DNA from: Terrisporobacter glycolicus ATCC 14880 = DSM 1288
Lineage (GTDB): Bacteria > Bacillota > Clostridia > Peptostreptococcales > Peptostreptococcaceae
Reading direction: 5' to 3'
Length of the DNA stretch: 64,000 nt
Assembly (NCBI RefSeq): GCF_036812735.1
Contig: NZ_CP117523.1
Location: 3,472,001-3,536,000, forward strand
The notes below the pieces were generated by a model that did no database searches, was not told where the DNA came from, and saw only the letters and a list, made by a program, of their open reading frames with translations. Both the position numbers and the translations under genes were made by a program. Each line of letters begins with the position of its first letter. The first letter of the stretch is position 1. Positions 33,431 to 40,939 of this stretch are shown here, in pieces.

Positions 33431-33457
33431 AAAAAAGCCTAACCATAAGGCTAGGCT
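33431..33457 (-). terminator. riboswitch expression-platform terminator (copy 2)
   Basis: A 9-bp stem with one G-U pair (33436-33444 with 33449-33457) and a 4-nt loop is followed on the minus strand by TTTTTTT. It matches the layout of copy 1. Confidence 0.8.
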
Positions 33458-33499
33458 CCTATATCTATATTTTGACATCATCACATGTCTTTTAAGATA

Positions 33500-33690
33500 C
33501 TTCCTTCACCCCGAAGAAATTTACTTTTTAATTTAGGCAGGTTTCCTGACTTAGTATCAACCTACTCCTCACCTTCCCATGGTTTTAATCACAGTGGTAT
33601 TTTGAGTTTCGTCCACATTACAGTAACGGGGGCTGTAGAGGAATTTCACCTCTTTCCCTATTAATCTTTAAGAACCTAAATTTATATAAA
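33500..33690 (-). ncRNA. cobalamin riboswitch of the btuFCD-2 operon
   Basis: On the minus strand the B12 box AGTCAGGAAACCTGCC is complementary to 33536-33551, differing from copy 1 at one base. The CTTCGGGGTGAAGG hairpin lies at about 33503-33516 and the CAGCCCCCGTTACTG block at about 33620-33636. The conserved core is almost identical to copy 1, while the P1 flanks have diverged. Confidence 0.92.
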
Positions 33691-33705
33691 ATTGTTTCTG
33701 AATAT

Positions 33706-33714
33706 ATTGTAGCA
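33706..33714 (-). promoter_or_regulatory. extended -10 promoter of the btuFCD-2 operon
   Basis: TGCTACAAT on the minus strand is an extended -10 element about 15-20 nt upstream of the riboswitch. The -35 region is poor. Confidence 0.45.
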
Positions 33715-33763
33715 TATTCAAAGTTAGTTTTTATAAGTTTAAAAACTAATATTAATATTTTAA

Positions 33764-34777
33764 TTATTTTTCTTCATAGAAACTTACATTTTTTATTATT
33801 ATATCAACTGTGCCATCTTCATTTTGTCTAACACTATATTTCATAGGATCTTCAAAATCCACAAGATTTCCTTTTATATCAAATCCATTGTCTGTTTTTA
33901 TGCTTCTTTTTTTAAGTTTTTTCTCAACCCATTTTTTGTCTATATTAAAATTAGTTTCAATTCCCCTGTCAACCATTAACTCTTTGAAACTTTCTTTTAA
34001 ATTGTCATCATCTATTGATTTTTCCACAAATTGTTCTATATCTACTTCTTCTTTTTCCTTTAAAGTGTAGTTTAATAAACTTCTAACATCTTCTGCTTTT
34101 TTAATATTATTACCCATGGCATTTGTTATCCAGTTGTCTGCAGTAGTTTTAAAAGTTTTTGTATTAAACTTATCATCTGTAACTTTCTCCGCATTTAAAA
34201 ATTCAGTTATAAATCTAGATTTTTTTTCTGGATCTTCTTCTTTTTCTGAATCTTTGTCTAATAATCTTAAGTGGAATTCATCATTTATTCCATTAATTCC
34301 AACTAATGCACATTGTTTTTGTCTTCCTGTATCTGGAATCCCTATTTCATTACTTATTATTTGTATGTTGAATTTTTCATCTAATAATTCTATAGAGTGA
34401 GTGTATAGTTTCTTATAATCTAATTTTACTATTCCCACATATTTTTCATCTTTCACACTATATAAACACATTGCCAAGTCACATGAGTCTATATCTTCAT
34501 ATTTTTTCATTATATCAAATAAATAAGAAGCTATTTCTTTTGAATTATGGACGAAAGTGTCATCATCGTAGATTATTTGCTCACAACAATTTTTTATTAT
34601 ATTATCATTATAATCCTTAAATACTGCCTTTCTTAAATCGTCATCTTTTATTGCTCTATTAATTATTTTTTCGAAAAACTTATCTACCTCTATATTGTTT
34701 TTTCCTTCAAAATCGTTTAATATTGGGCTTTCACTATTTCTATCAAGAACATGAATAATATACTTATGTATAACCAT
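33764..34777 (-). CDS. NdpA-like nucleoid-associated protein
   Basis: The 337-aa protein resembles the 37-kDa nucleoid-associated family (NA37/NdpA): N-terminal IHKYIIHVLD, then SPILNDFEG, EIASYLFDIM, DLAMCLYS, and FVKLDY-like and GRQKQCALVGIN segments. Members bind DNA in E. coli; in Firmicutes they are less studied. It lies 23 nt downstream of the RluA-family gene in the same orientation, with a GGAGGTTATTAGAT site. The family assignment rests on motif order only. Confidence 0.7.
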   Translation of the reverse strand: MVIHKYIIHVLDRNSESPILNDFEGKNNIEVDKFFEKIINRAIKDDDLRKAVFKDYNDNIIKNCCEQIIYDDDTFVHNSKEIASYLFDIMKKYEDIDSCDLAMCLYSVKDEKYVGIVKLDYKKLYTHSIELLDEKFNIQIISNEIGIPDTGRQKQCALVGINGINDEFHLRLLDKDSEKEEDPEKKSRFITEFLNAEKVTDDKFNTKTFKTTADNWITNAMGNNIKKAEDVRSLLNYTLKEKEEVDIEQFVEKSIDDDNLKESFKELMVDRGIETNFNIDKKWVEKKLKKRSIKTDNGFDIKGNLVDFEDPMKYSVRQNEDGTVDIIIKNVSFYEEK

Positions 34778-34800
34778 ATCTAATAACCTCCATGAATTTT

Positions 34801-35706
34801 TTATTTTAATTTTTCTATTAATTCTTCCATATCTTTTGGAAGTGGTGCCTTAAACTCTAAATCTTCTCTAGTTCTTGGTTGCTTTAACTTTAAACTGAAA
34901 GCATGTAAAGCTTGTCTATTAATTAATTTTTCATCCACATGCCCATATAACTCATCACCTATTATTCCATGACCTATGTGATTTAGGTGAACTCGTATTT
35001 GATGTGTTCTTCCTGTTTCTAGTTTTAGTTTTAAAACTGTAGCATCATTTAATCTTTGTAATACTTCAAAATGTGTTACTGATGGCTGTCCATCTTCATG
35101 AACAATCCTCTTTATACTATCATCAGTAGGTCTATATATTGGCTCATTTATAGTACCAAAATCTTCTTTAACCACACCTTTTACTACAGCTATATACATT
35201 TTCTCAACTTTATCTTCTTTCATATCTGAGGATAAAACAAATTGAGCATAAGGATTTTTCGCCACAATAACTAAGCCTGATGTGTTCATATCAAGTCTAT
35301 TTACAAATCTTATTTTTACATTTTCATTTTTTCCCAAAACATAATGTGTCACACCATTGGCAATAGTATTTTCGAAGTGACTCTTTGTTGGATGAACTAC
35401 CATAAATGGTGGTTTATTTAACATTATTATATCAAAATCATCATATAAAATAGGTAACTTTAAATCTTGTGGCTTAAAATCTGCCATATCTTCATCAATT
35501 TTGACTTCAATTAAATCACCTTTGTTTATTTTATCTGCTGGCCTAACATATTTATTATTTACTTTTACAGTTTTATATCTTTTCATTTTTGATAATGATC
35601 TTACTGAAAAGTTTAGCTTATCCAACAATACTTCTTTTAAAGTTAAATTTTCATCTTCATTTATGTATGAAATAACATTATATTTTTGATCTTCTTTTCT
35701 AAACAT
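34801..35706 (-). CDS. RluA-family pseudouridine synthase
   Basis: The 301-aa enzyme has an N-terminal S4-like RNA-binding segment (NFSVRSLSKMKRYKTVKVN) and the catalytic domain with VNRLDMNTSGLVIVAKN, containing the catalytic aspartate, followed by GRTHQIRVHL, a family hallmark. It makes pseudouridine in rRNA or tRNA. The RluD-type layout fits, but the exact target cannot be told from sequence. Divergent neighbours share no function; it probably forms a transcript with the NdpA-like gene. Confidence 0.9.
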   Translation of the reverse strand: MFRKEDQKYNVISYINEDENLTLKEVLLDKLNFSVRSLSKMKRYKTVKVNNKYVRPADKINKGDLIEVKIDEDMADFKPQDLKLPILYDDFDIIMLNKPPFMVVHPTKSHFENTIANGVTHYVLGKNENVKIRFVNRLDMNTSGLVIVAKNPYAQFVLSSDMKEDKVEKMYIAVVKGVVKEDFGTINEPIYRPTDDSIKRIVHEDGQPSVTHFEVLQRLNDATVLKLKLETGRTHQIRVHLNHIGHGIIGDELYGHVDEKLINRQALHAFSLKLKQPRTREDLEFKAPLPKDMEELIEKLK

Positions 35707-35770
35707 GTATTCACCTACTTTTATTTAATATTATTTATCTTACCATAATTTCATATATTTATATAAGTAA

Positions 35771-35804
35771 AAGAAAAAAATCACACCATAATTTGTGTGA
35801 TTTT
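35771..35804 (-). terminator. terminator after the YbaK-like gene
   Basis: A 10-bp stem (35777-35786 with 35795-35804) and 8-nt loop is followed on the minus strand by TTTTTTTCTT. Confidence 0.8.
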
Positions 35805-35820
35805 AAATATTTAATAAAAT

Positions 35821-36318
35821 TTATTTCACTTCTTCCATTTCTTCATATCCTTTGCAAACATCTATCCACTTCTCTGAATGAGAAAATCTTTCTAGCTCAT
35901 CACAAGTTAATTCTATAGATGAATTGCTACTTCCTGCTGCTGGGAAAATTGTATCAAACCTCTTCATGGAAAGATCTAAGTATACTTTTACTTGATCATT
36001 TTTAATGGCAAACGGACATACACCGCCTATACCATGGCCTATGTATTCTAATACTTCCTCTGGTGTCAACATTTTAGCTTTATGTCCAAATTCACTTTTA
36101 AATTTCTTATTGTCAATTTTAGCATCACCAGCTGTTACAATTAATATGGCATTGTCACCTTCTTTATTTTTGAAGGAAAGTGTCTTTGCAATTCTAGCAG
36201 GAATAACTCCCACTGCCTCTGCTGCCAATTCAACTGTTGCTGAAGATAACTCATGCTCCATAATATCATTATCTTTATTATACTCTTTTAAAAATTCTCT
36301 AACTTTTTCTACCGACAT
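35821..36318 (-). CDS. YbaK/ProX-like aminoacyl-tRNA deacylase
   Basis: The start at 36318 (MSVEKVREFLKEY) follows GGAGGTGTAAAATT; the frame to 36363 adds 15 residues without a site. The 165-aa product shows the INS/YbaK fold: AAEAVGVIPARIAKTLSF, ILIVTAGDAKIDNKKFK, IGHGIGGVCPFA, and VYLDLSMKRFDTIFPAAGS. These proteins hydrolyse mischarged tRNA such as Cys-tRNAPro or Ala-tRNAPro. Divergent from nadK. Confidence 0.85.
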   Translation of the reverse strand: MSVEKVREFLKEYNKDNDIMEHELSSATVELAAEAVGVIPARIAKTLSFKNKEGDNAILIVTAGDAKIDNKKFKSEFGHKAKMLTPEEVLEYIGHGIGGVCPFAIKNDQVKVYLDLSMKRFDTIFPAAGSSNSSIELTCDELERFSHSEKWIDVCKGYEEMEEVK

Positions 36319-36516
36319 AATTTTACACCTCCATTTACAGCATTTCCTTATAATTATTCCCAAAATAAGTATATCATATAAAGTTATTTAAAGAAGAAAA
36401 TTCCCTATTTTTGAAATTATTAAAATAAATAGAGGTTTTTATCTATTTTTGTATAAATATTTACATTACAACATGTTTTTATATAACAAAGAATATTTCC
36501 TAAATTTACATATATT

Positions 36517-36525
36517 TGATATAAT
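36517..36525 (+). promoter_or_regulatory. extended -10 promoter of nadK
   Basis: TGATATAAT is an extended -10 element about 25 nt before the ATG at 36550. No good -35 is visible. Confidence 0.45.
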
Positions 36526-36549
36526 ACAACTTATAAATGAGGTGGAACA

Positions 36550-37350
36550 ATGGGGAGAATCATAACAATAAATTCTAATAAAGTACAAAAATCTCTTGAT
36601 ACTAGAGATATCTTACATAAAAAATTAATTAAAGTTGGATTTGACGTTGACTATGAATATAATCCTAAAGCAGAATTAATAATATCTATAGGTGGAGATG
36701 GCTGCTTTTTACAAACTATTCGAGATTATAATATTCCAAGCATACCTTTAGTAGGAATTAATACTGGCCATTTAGGTTTTTTTCCAGATATAACTCCAAA
36801 GGATATAGATGCTTTTATTCAATCTTATTTGCAAGAAGATTATGTAACTCAAGAGTTGCCTCTTCTTCAAACTAAAGTTTCCACTAGCCATGGCTGTTTT
36901 AATATTTTTGGCATAAATGAAGCTGTTGTTAAGGGGGATAAATCTAGAACTATTCATCTAAAATTAGATATAAACAATAAGCGTGTACAAAACTTTAGTG
37001 GAGATGGTTTAATAATATCAACATCTGCTGGTTCTACTGCTTATAATTATGCCGTAGGTGGTAGCATTGTTGACACAAGTTTAAACGTTATTCAAGTTGC
37101 ACCCATATCACCAATAAACACAAATGCCTATAGATGTTTCACATCAAGCATTATATGTTCACATGATTCCGTTGTTAATGTATCTCCGGAATGTGAGTTT
37201 GAAAATTCTACCCTAGTCGTGGTAGATGGTTTAGAGTATAATTTTAATGAAATAGATAATATAAGTCTTTCCATATCAGATAGAAAAATCAAGCTCCTTA
37301 GAACATCAAATTATGAGTTCTGGAGTAGGGTGTGTGAGAAATTCTTATAA
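36550..37350 (+). CDS. nadK: NAD kinase
   Basis: The enzyme phosphorylates NAD+ to NADP+ in the cytoplasm. SIGGDGCFLQTIRD contains the GGDG motif with the catalytic Asp, GINTGHLGFFPDI follows, and NEAVV and SGDGLIISTSAGSTAYNYAVGG form the NAD site. The length (266 aa) is usual. GAGGTGG precedes the ATG. The YfcE-like gene follows after 18 nt and shares the transcript. Confidence 0.93.
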   Translation: MGRIITINSNKVQKSLDTRDILHKKLIKVGFDVDYEYNPKAELIISIGGDGCFLQTIRDYNIPSIPLVGINTGHLGFFPDITPKDIDAFIQSYLQEDYVTQELPLLQTKVSTSHGCFNIFGINEAVVKGDKSRTIHLKLDINNKRVQNFSGDGLIISTSAGSTAYNYAVGGSIVDTSLNVIQVAPISPINTNAYRCFTSSIICSHDSVVNVSPECEFENSTLVVVDGLEYNFNEIDNISLSISDRKIKLLRTSNYEFWSRVCEKFL

Positions 37351-37368
37351 ATTATAGGAGGAAAGAAT

Positions 37369-37971
37369 ATGAAAATTGGAGTACTTAGTGACACTCATGG
37401 AAGTTTACCTTATTTAGAAAAAGCATTGGATACATTGTCAGACTGTGACATATTACTTCATCTTGGTGATGTATTATACCACGGTCCTAGAAATGATCTT
37501 CCTGAAGGATATAACCCGAAAGCTGTAATAGAAATAGTAAATAAACTAGATAATATTACAATAGTTAGAGGTAACTGTGATGCTGATGTAGATCAAATGG
37601 TTATAAATCATCCAATTGAATCTCCTTTTGTACATAAAAAAATAGACAATATTAGTGTACTTATGGATCATGGATATCAATCATCAAGAGAAGATATAAT
37701 AAATAAAGCTAGAGAATTAGGTGTAGATATACTTATTCAAGGTCATACTCACGTAAAAGAATTATCTGTAGATAGAGATATTATAATTCTAAATCCTGGT
37801 AGTACTGCTATACCAAAAGATGGTACACATTCTGTAGCAACAATAGAAATATTAAATGATGACAATATTGAAGATGAATTTGAATTAGAAATTAATCTAA
37901 TAGATATAAATACAAAAGAAATAATTGAAATTGATAATTGTGATTGCGAAGACGGATGTGATTGCAAATAA
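37369..37971 (+). CDS. yfcE: YfcE-like metallophosphoesterase with Cys-rich tail
   Basis: The calcineurin-type fold is clear: SDTHGS, HLGDVLYHG, VRGNCD, MDHGYQ and QGHTHVKEL provide the two-metal site. Family members hydrolyse phosphodiesters. The body is of normal size, but the protein ends with an unusual acidic and cysteine-rich tail (IDNCDCEDGCDCK, four Cys) that I would not expect in this family and that resembles the tails of the small peptides in this window. It follows nadK after 18 nt with an AGGAGGAAAGAAT site. Confidence 0.85.
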   Translation: MKIGVLSDTHGSLPYLEKALDTLSDCDILLHLGDVLYHGPRNDLPEGYNPKAVIEIVNKLDNITIVRGNCDADVDQMVINHPIESPFVHKKIDNISVLMDHGYQSSREDIINKARELGVDILIQGHTHVKELSVDRDIIILNPGSTAIPKDGTHSVATIEILNDDNIEDEFELEINLIDINTKEIIEIDNCDCEDGCDCK

Positions 37972-37985
37972 AAATTATAATTAAT

Positions 37986-38016
37986 AAAAAAGGCTAACTT
38001 TTCAGTTAGCCTTTTC
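37986..38016. terminator. bidirectional terminator after yfcE
   Basis: A perfect 12-bp stem (37988-37999 with 38004-38015), TTTC loop, lies between convergent genes; its arms are A-rich and T-rich. Confidence 0.85.
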
Positions 38017-39087
38017 TTATAGTATATCTACTTTTTCTAATATATCATGCATAACTAATAACCCTAAGAAGAATATTATTCCTAATATTCCTGCTACTTG
38101 TATACCCACAAATATTGCTATTATTGTAAGCAATGGACTTATTCCAACATTTACAGATACTAACTTTGGCTCTAATATTTGTCTAAGTATTGATAATCCT
38201 ATAAATACTATTGCTATTCCTATAGAAATAAAATAGTTTTCTATAACAAAGTAATAAATTATAACTGGAACAAATATTACAATTATACCTAAGAAAGGTA
38301 TTAAATCTAGTAAAGCGCCTATTATGGCCAAAGGTAATCCATAAGGAATCTTAAATATTGAGAAACTTATCCATATAACTAAAAATGTAATACTCATTAA
38401 AATTGTATATGCTTTTATGTACCCTTTTATTGAAGACATTATTTCATTTTTTACCCTACGTACTTTTACTTTTGTGTCATCTGTAAAAATATTTAAAAAA
38501 GAATTCTCTATTTTATCAAAATCTTTAGCTATAAAATATGTAGACATAAATAATGTTATTATTATAAGTACTACTGTGGGAAGAGATGTTGCTAAATCTA
38601 TTATCTTGGCTAACATTGTCTTAGCTATATCCGCAAGGTTCTTCCCATAGTTTGCTACTAAACTTTGAATGTCTATACTGTTGTTAGATATTCCCTGAAA
38701 ATAGTTCACATATTTATCTAGGTTGCTTACCCAATCATTTATCATTGTTCCCAAATATGAATAGCTATTGCTATCTATGTTATTTAAAAATGAAACTAAC
38801 TGTTGGCTTCCTTTGACTAGTAAAAATGAAGCTAAGAATATAACTAATCCAACACCTAATAAACTTAAAAACAAAGTTGATATTCCTTTATTTACTTTAA
38901 ATTTTCTTTTTAACTTTTCAGATATAGGGTTTATAATAACCGCTAACAAACCTGCTATAAAGAACGGAGCTATATATCCAAAAGTTTTTACAACTAATAA
39001 AAATAGTAGTAAATATATAACAAAAAATATTACATTATTTTTTAACTTATATAAAAAGGATCTATTTAGTACAGACACACACATCAT
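38017..39087 (-). CDS. AI-2E-family membrane transporter (YdbI/PerM-like)
   Basis: The 356-aa protein has about eight hydrophobic segments: one pair near the N-terminus (VIFFVIYLLLFLLVV and FFIAGLLAVIINP), and a C-terminal block with LPLAIIGALLDLIPFLG and GIQVAGILGIIFFLGLLVMHDI. This is the layout of the AI-2 exporter/PerM family, whose members include Na+/H+ exchangers and peptide or quorum signal exporters. The substrate cannot be inferred here. Start choice near 39087 is loose. Confidence 0.85.
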   Translation of the reverse strand: MMCVSVLNRSFLYKLKNNVIFFVIYLLLFLLVVKTFGYIAPFFIAGLLAVIINPISEKLKRKFKVNKGISTLFLSLLGVGLVIFLASFLLVKGSQQLVSFLNNIDSNSYSYLGTMINDWVSNLDKYVNYFQGISNNSIDIQSLVANYGKNLADIAKTMLAKIIDLATSLPTVVLIIITLFMSTYFIAKDFDKIENSFLNIFTDDTKVKVRRVKNEIMSSIKGYIKAYTILMSITFLVIWISFSIFKIPYGLPLAIIGALLDLIPFLGIIVIFVPVIIYYFVIENYFISIGIAIVFIGLSILRQILEPKLVSVNVGISPLLTIIAIFVGIQVAGILGIIFFLGLLVMHDILEKVDIL

Positions 39088-39155
39088 TCCCTTCTCTATC
39101 TTGATTATATGCTCAATATAATCTTTATATACAAAACTCGTCTTATTTTAAAATA

Positions 39156-39190
39156 CAAATAAAACACTGTTTAAAACAGTGCTTTATTTG
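39156..39190 (-). terminator. terminator after the CorC/HlyC-like gene
   Basis: A long stem (about 39156-39171 with 39175-39190) with one mismatch directly follows the stop codon. The minus strand continues TATTTTAAAA. Confidence 0.65.
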
Positions 39191-40444
39191 CTATAACATT
39201 ATTCTGATTTTCTTTATTCTGTTTTTGTCTACTGACTCTATATTAAATTTAACTCTATCTACTTCTATAAGTTCATTTTCTTCTGGTATGTGTTTGATAT
39301 ATCCTATAATATATCCTCCTATAGAGTCAAATTCATCAGATTCTAAGTTAATATTTAAAACTTCATTTACGTCGCTAATTTTAGTACTTCCTTCAACAAG
39401 GAACTCATTAGAACTAATTACTTCTATTTCATCTTCTTCCTCGTCAAATTCATCTTCTATGTCTCCGACTATAACTTCTACTAAATCTTCTATTGTTATT
39501 AAACCTGCTGTACCGCCATATTCATCTACTACAATGGCCATTTGACTTTTGTCTTTTTTCATTTCTTCAAGAAGTTGCGTAATTTTCTTAAATTCATAAG
39601 TAAAGAAAGGATCTCTAATATATTGTTTTATATCAAAATTAGCTATTTCTTCATCATTTAAGAATATTACATCTTTTATATTTAATATACCTATAATATC
39701 GTCAATTGTCTCTTCATATACAGGCATTCTACTTAACTTTTCTGTTTTAAATAATTCAATTATTTCTTCATAACTATCTTCTGCATCAATAGCTACAATG
39801 TCTAGTCTTTGAACCATAGCTTCTTTTGCTTGCATATCACCAAATTCAAAAACATTATTGATTATTTCTCTTTCTTCCATTTCTAATAAACCTTCTTCAT
39901 GACTTACATTCACCATGGTTTTTAACTCTTCTTCTGTAATAAATGGTCTTACACCATGATCATCTACGCCAAGAAGTTTAAATATTATTTTTGTAATAAC
40001 ATTAAATACTGCTACTACTGGCTTTAATATTATCATAAAAAATTTAATTGGTTTTGCAACCATTAATGCTACTTTTTCAGGAGTACTAGCCGATATAGTT
40101 TTGGGTGTTATTTCTCCAAAAACTAATACTAATACAGTCATCAATGCTGTTGCTGCTGCCACACCTTGTGTTCCCCATATACTTATAAATAATGAAGTAG
40201 ATATAGATGTTGCTGCTATATTAACTATGTTATTTCCTATTAATATGGATGTAAGCAATCTATTAGAATTCTCTATTAAAGAACCTACTAATTTTGCTCC
40301 TCTAACTCCATCTTCTTCCATATGTCTTATTTTTATTCTGCTAAGCGACATTAATGCTGTCTCAGATGCAGAGAAAAATCCTGACCCTATTAATAAAATT
40401 ACTAATAAAACTATTTGAACCAAACTACCGGTCGAGCTATCCAA
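39191..40444 (-). CDS. CNNM/CorC-family (HlyC-type) transport protein
   Basis: The 417-aa protein has an N-terminal CNNM (DUF21) domain with three to four membrane helices (VQIVLLVILLIGSGFFSASETALMS), the LVFGEITPKT motif, then a CBS pair (VPVYEETIDDIIGILN-like region about 200-330), and a C-terminal CorC_HlyC domain (AIVVDEYGGTAGLITIEDL). Members transport Mg2+ or other divalent ions. The old name hemolysin C is misleading. The length and domain order are complete. Confidence 0.9.
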   Translation of the reverse strand: MDSSTGSLVQIVLLVILLIGSGFFSASETALMSLSRIKIRHMEEDGVRGAKLVGSLIENSNRLLTSILIGNNIVNIAATSISTSLFISIWGTQGVAAATALMTVLVLVFGEITPKTISASTPEKVALMVAKPIKFFMIILKPVVAVFNVITKIIFKLLGVDDHGVRPFITEEELKTMVNVSHEEGLLEMEEREIINNVFEFGDMQAKEAMVQRLDIVAIDAEDSYEEIIELFKTEKLSRMPVYEETIDDIIGILNIKDVIFLNDEEIANFDIKQYIRDPFFTYEFKKITQLLEEMKKDKSQMAIVVDEYGGTAGLITIEDLVEVIVGDIEDEFDEEEDEIEVISSNEFLVEGSTKISDVNEVLNINLESDEFDSIGGYIIGYIKHIPEENELIEVDRVKFNIESVDKNRIKKIRIML

Positions 40445-40690
40445 CCTTTACCACTCTCCTACATATATATATTTTATATTATTAAGTATTATAGCATAAT
40501 TTAACATCATTTTAAATTAATTAATTTTATTAAAGCGCCATTGTAAATATTATATCCATTTTGTCCCTTATTAATTTAAACTTATAATAAATAAATCAAT
40601 AAGAAAAATACTTTTAAAAAATTATCCTGAAAAAAAAAGTTTTTTTTATCATTTTGTGTCATTTTATGAATATTTACATATATTAAAATT

Positions 40691-40902
40691 AAGAAAGGCT
40701 AATACAGAGTCTTTCTTACAACAATAATATTTTGTTGTTACTCCTTTGTTGATATTTATTTCTGAGCTTCGTAAAAAAATGTATAAAATTCTAAAAAACG
40801 GAAAGAATTATATATGAGAGCGGAAATTATATATCTCTCCCCCTAATAAGTATATATTTTTTAAGGCATCTACTATTCCCCCAGTAGGTGCCTCCTTTTT
40901 TT
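40691..40902 (+). ncRNA. possible terminated intergenic RNA
   Basis: Between two minus-strand genes, a plus-strand terminator (40864-40902) closes no gene. The stretch before it holds two further hairpins (AAGAAAG...CTTTCTT near 40691-40717 and ACAACAA...TTGTTGT near 40719-40739) and no open frame. TTGTGT (40654-40659) and TATATT (40679-40684) could be a weak promoter. The length (about 210 nt) suits a small RNA such as 6S, but I cannot pair its ends as in 6S RNA. The start is a guess. Confidence 0.45.
40864..40902 (+). terminator. orphan plus-strand terminator
   Basis: An 11-bp stem with one G-U pair (40864-40874 with 40883-40893), an 8-nt loop and TTTTTTT. On the minus strand no T run follows, so it is plus-directed. 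Confidence 0.8.
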
Positions 40903-40908
40903 AATATG

Positions 40909-40932
40909 AAAAAACCGACCCTTTAAGGCCGG
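40909..40932 (-). terminator. terminator after sbcC
   Basis: On the minus strand CCGGCC and GGTCGG pair (40915-40920 with 40927-40932, one G-U) and are followed by TTTTTT. It ends the seven-gene repair operon. Confidence 0.75.
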
Positions 40933-40939
40933 CTTTAAT

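Noticed and set aside
39191-40444. A hemolysin toxin (HlyC name)
   Set aside because: The CNNM-CBS-CorC layout indicates an ion-transport protein; the name is historical.
40691-40902. 6S RNA as a firm call
   Set aside because: Length fits, but I could not pair the ends or find the central bubble, so only a generic RNA is proposed.
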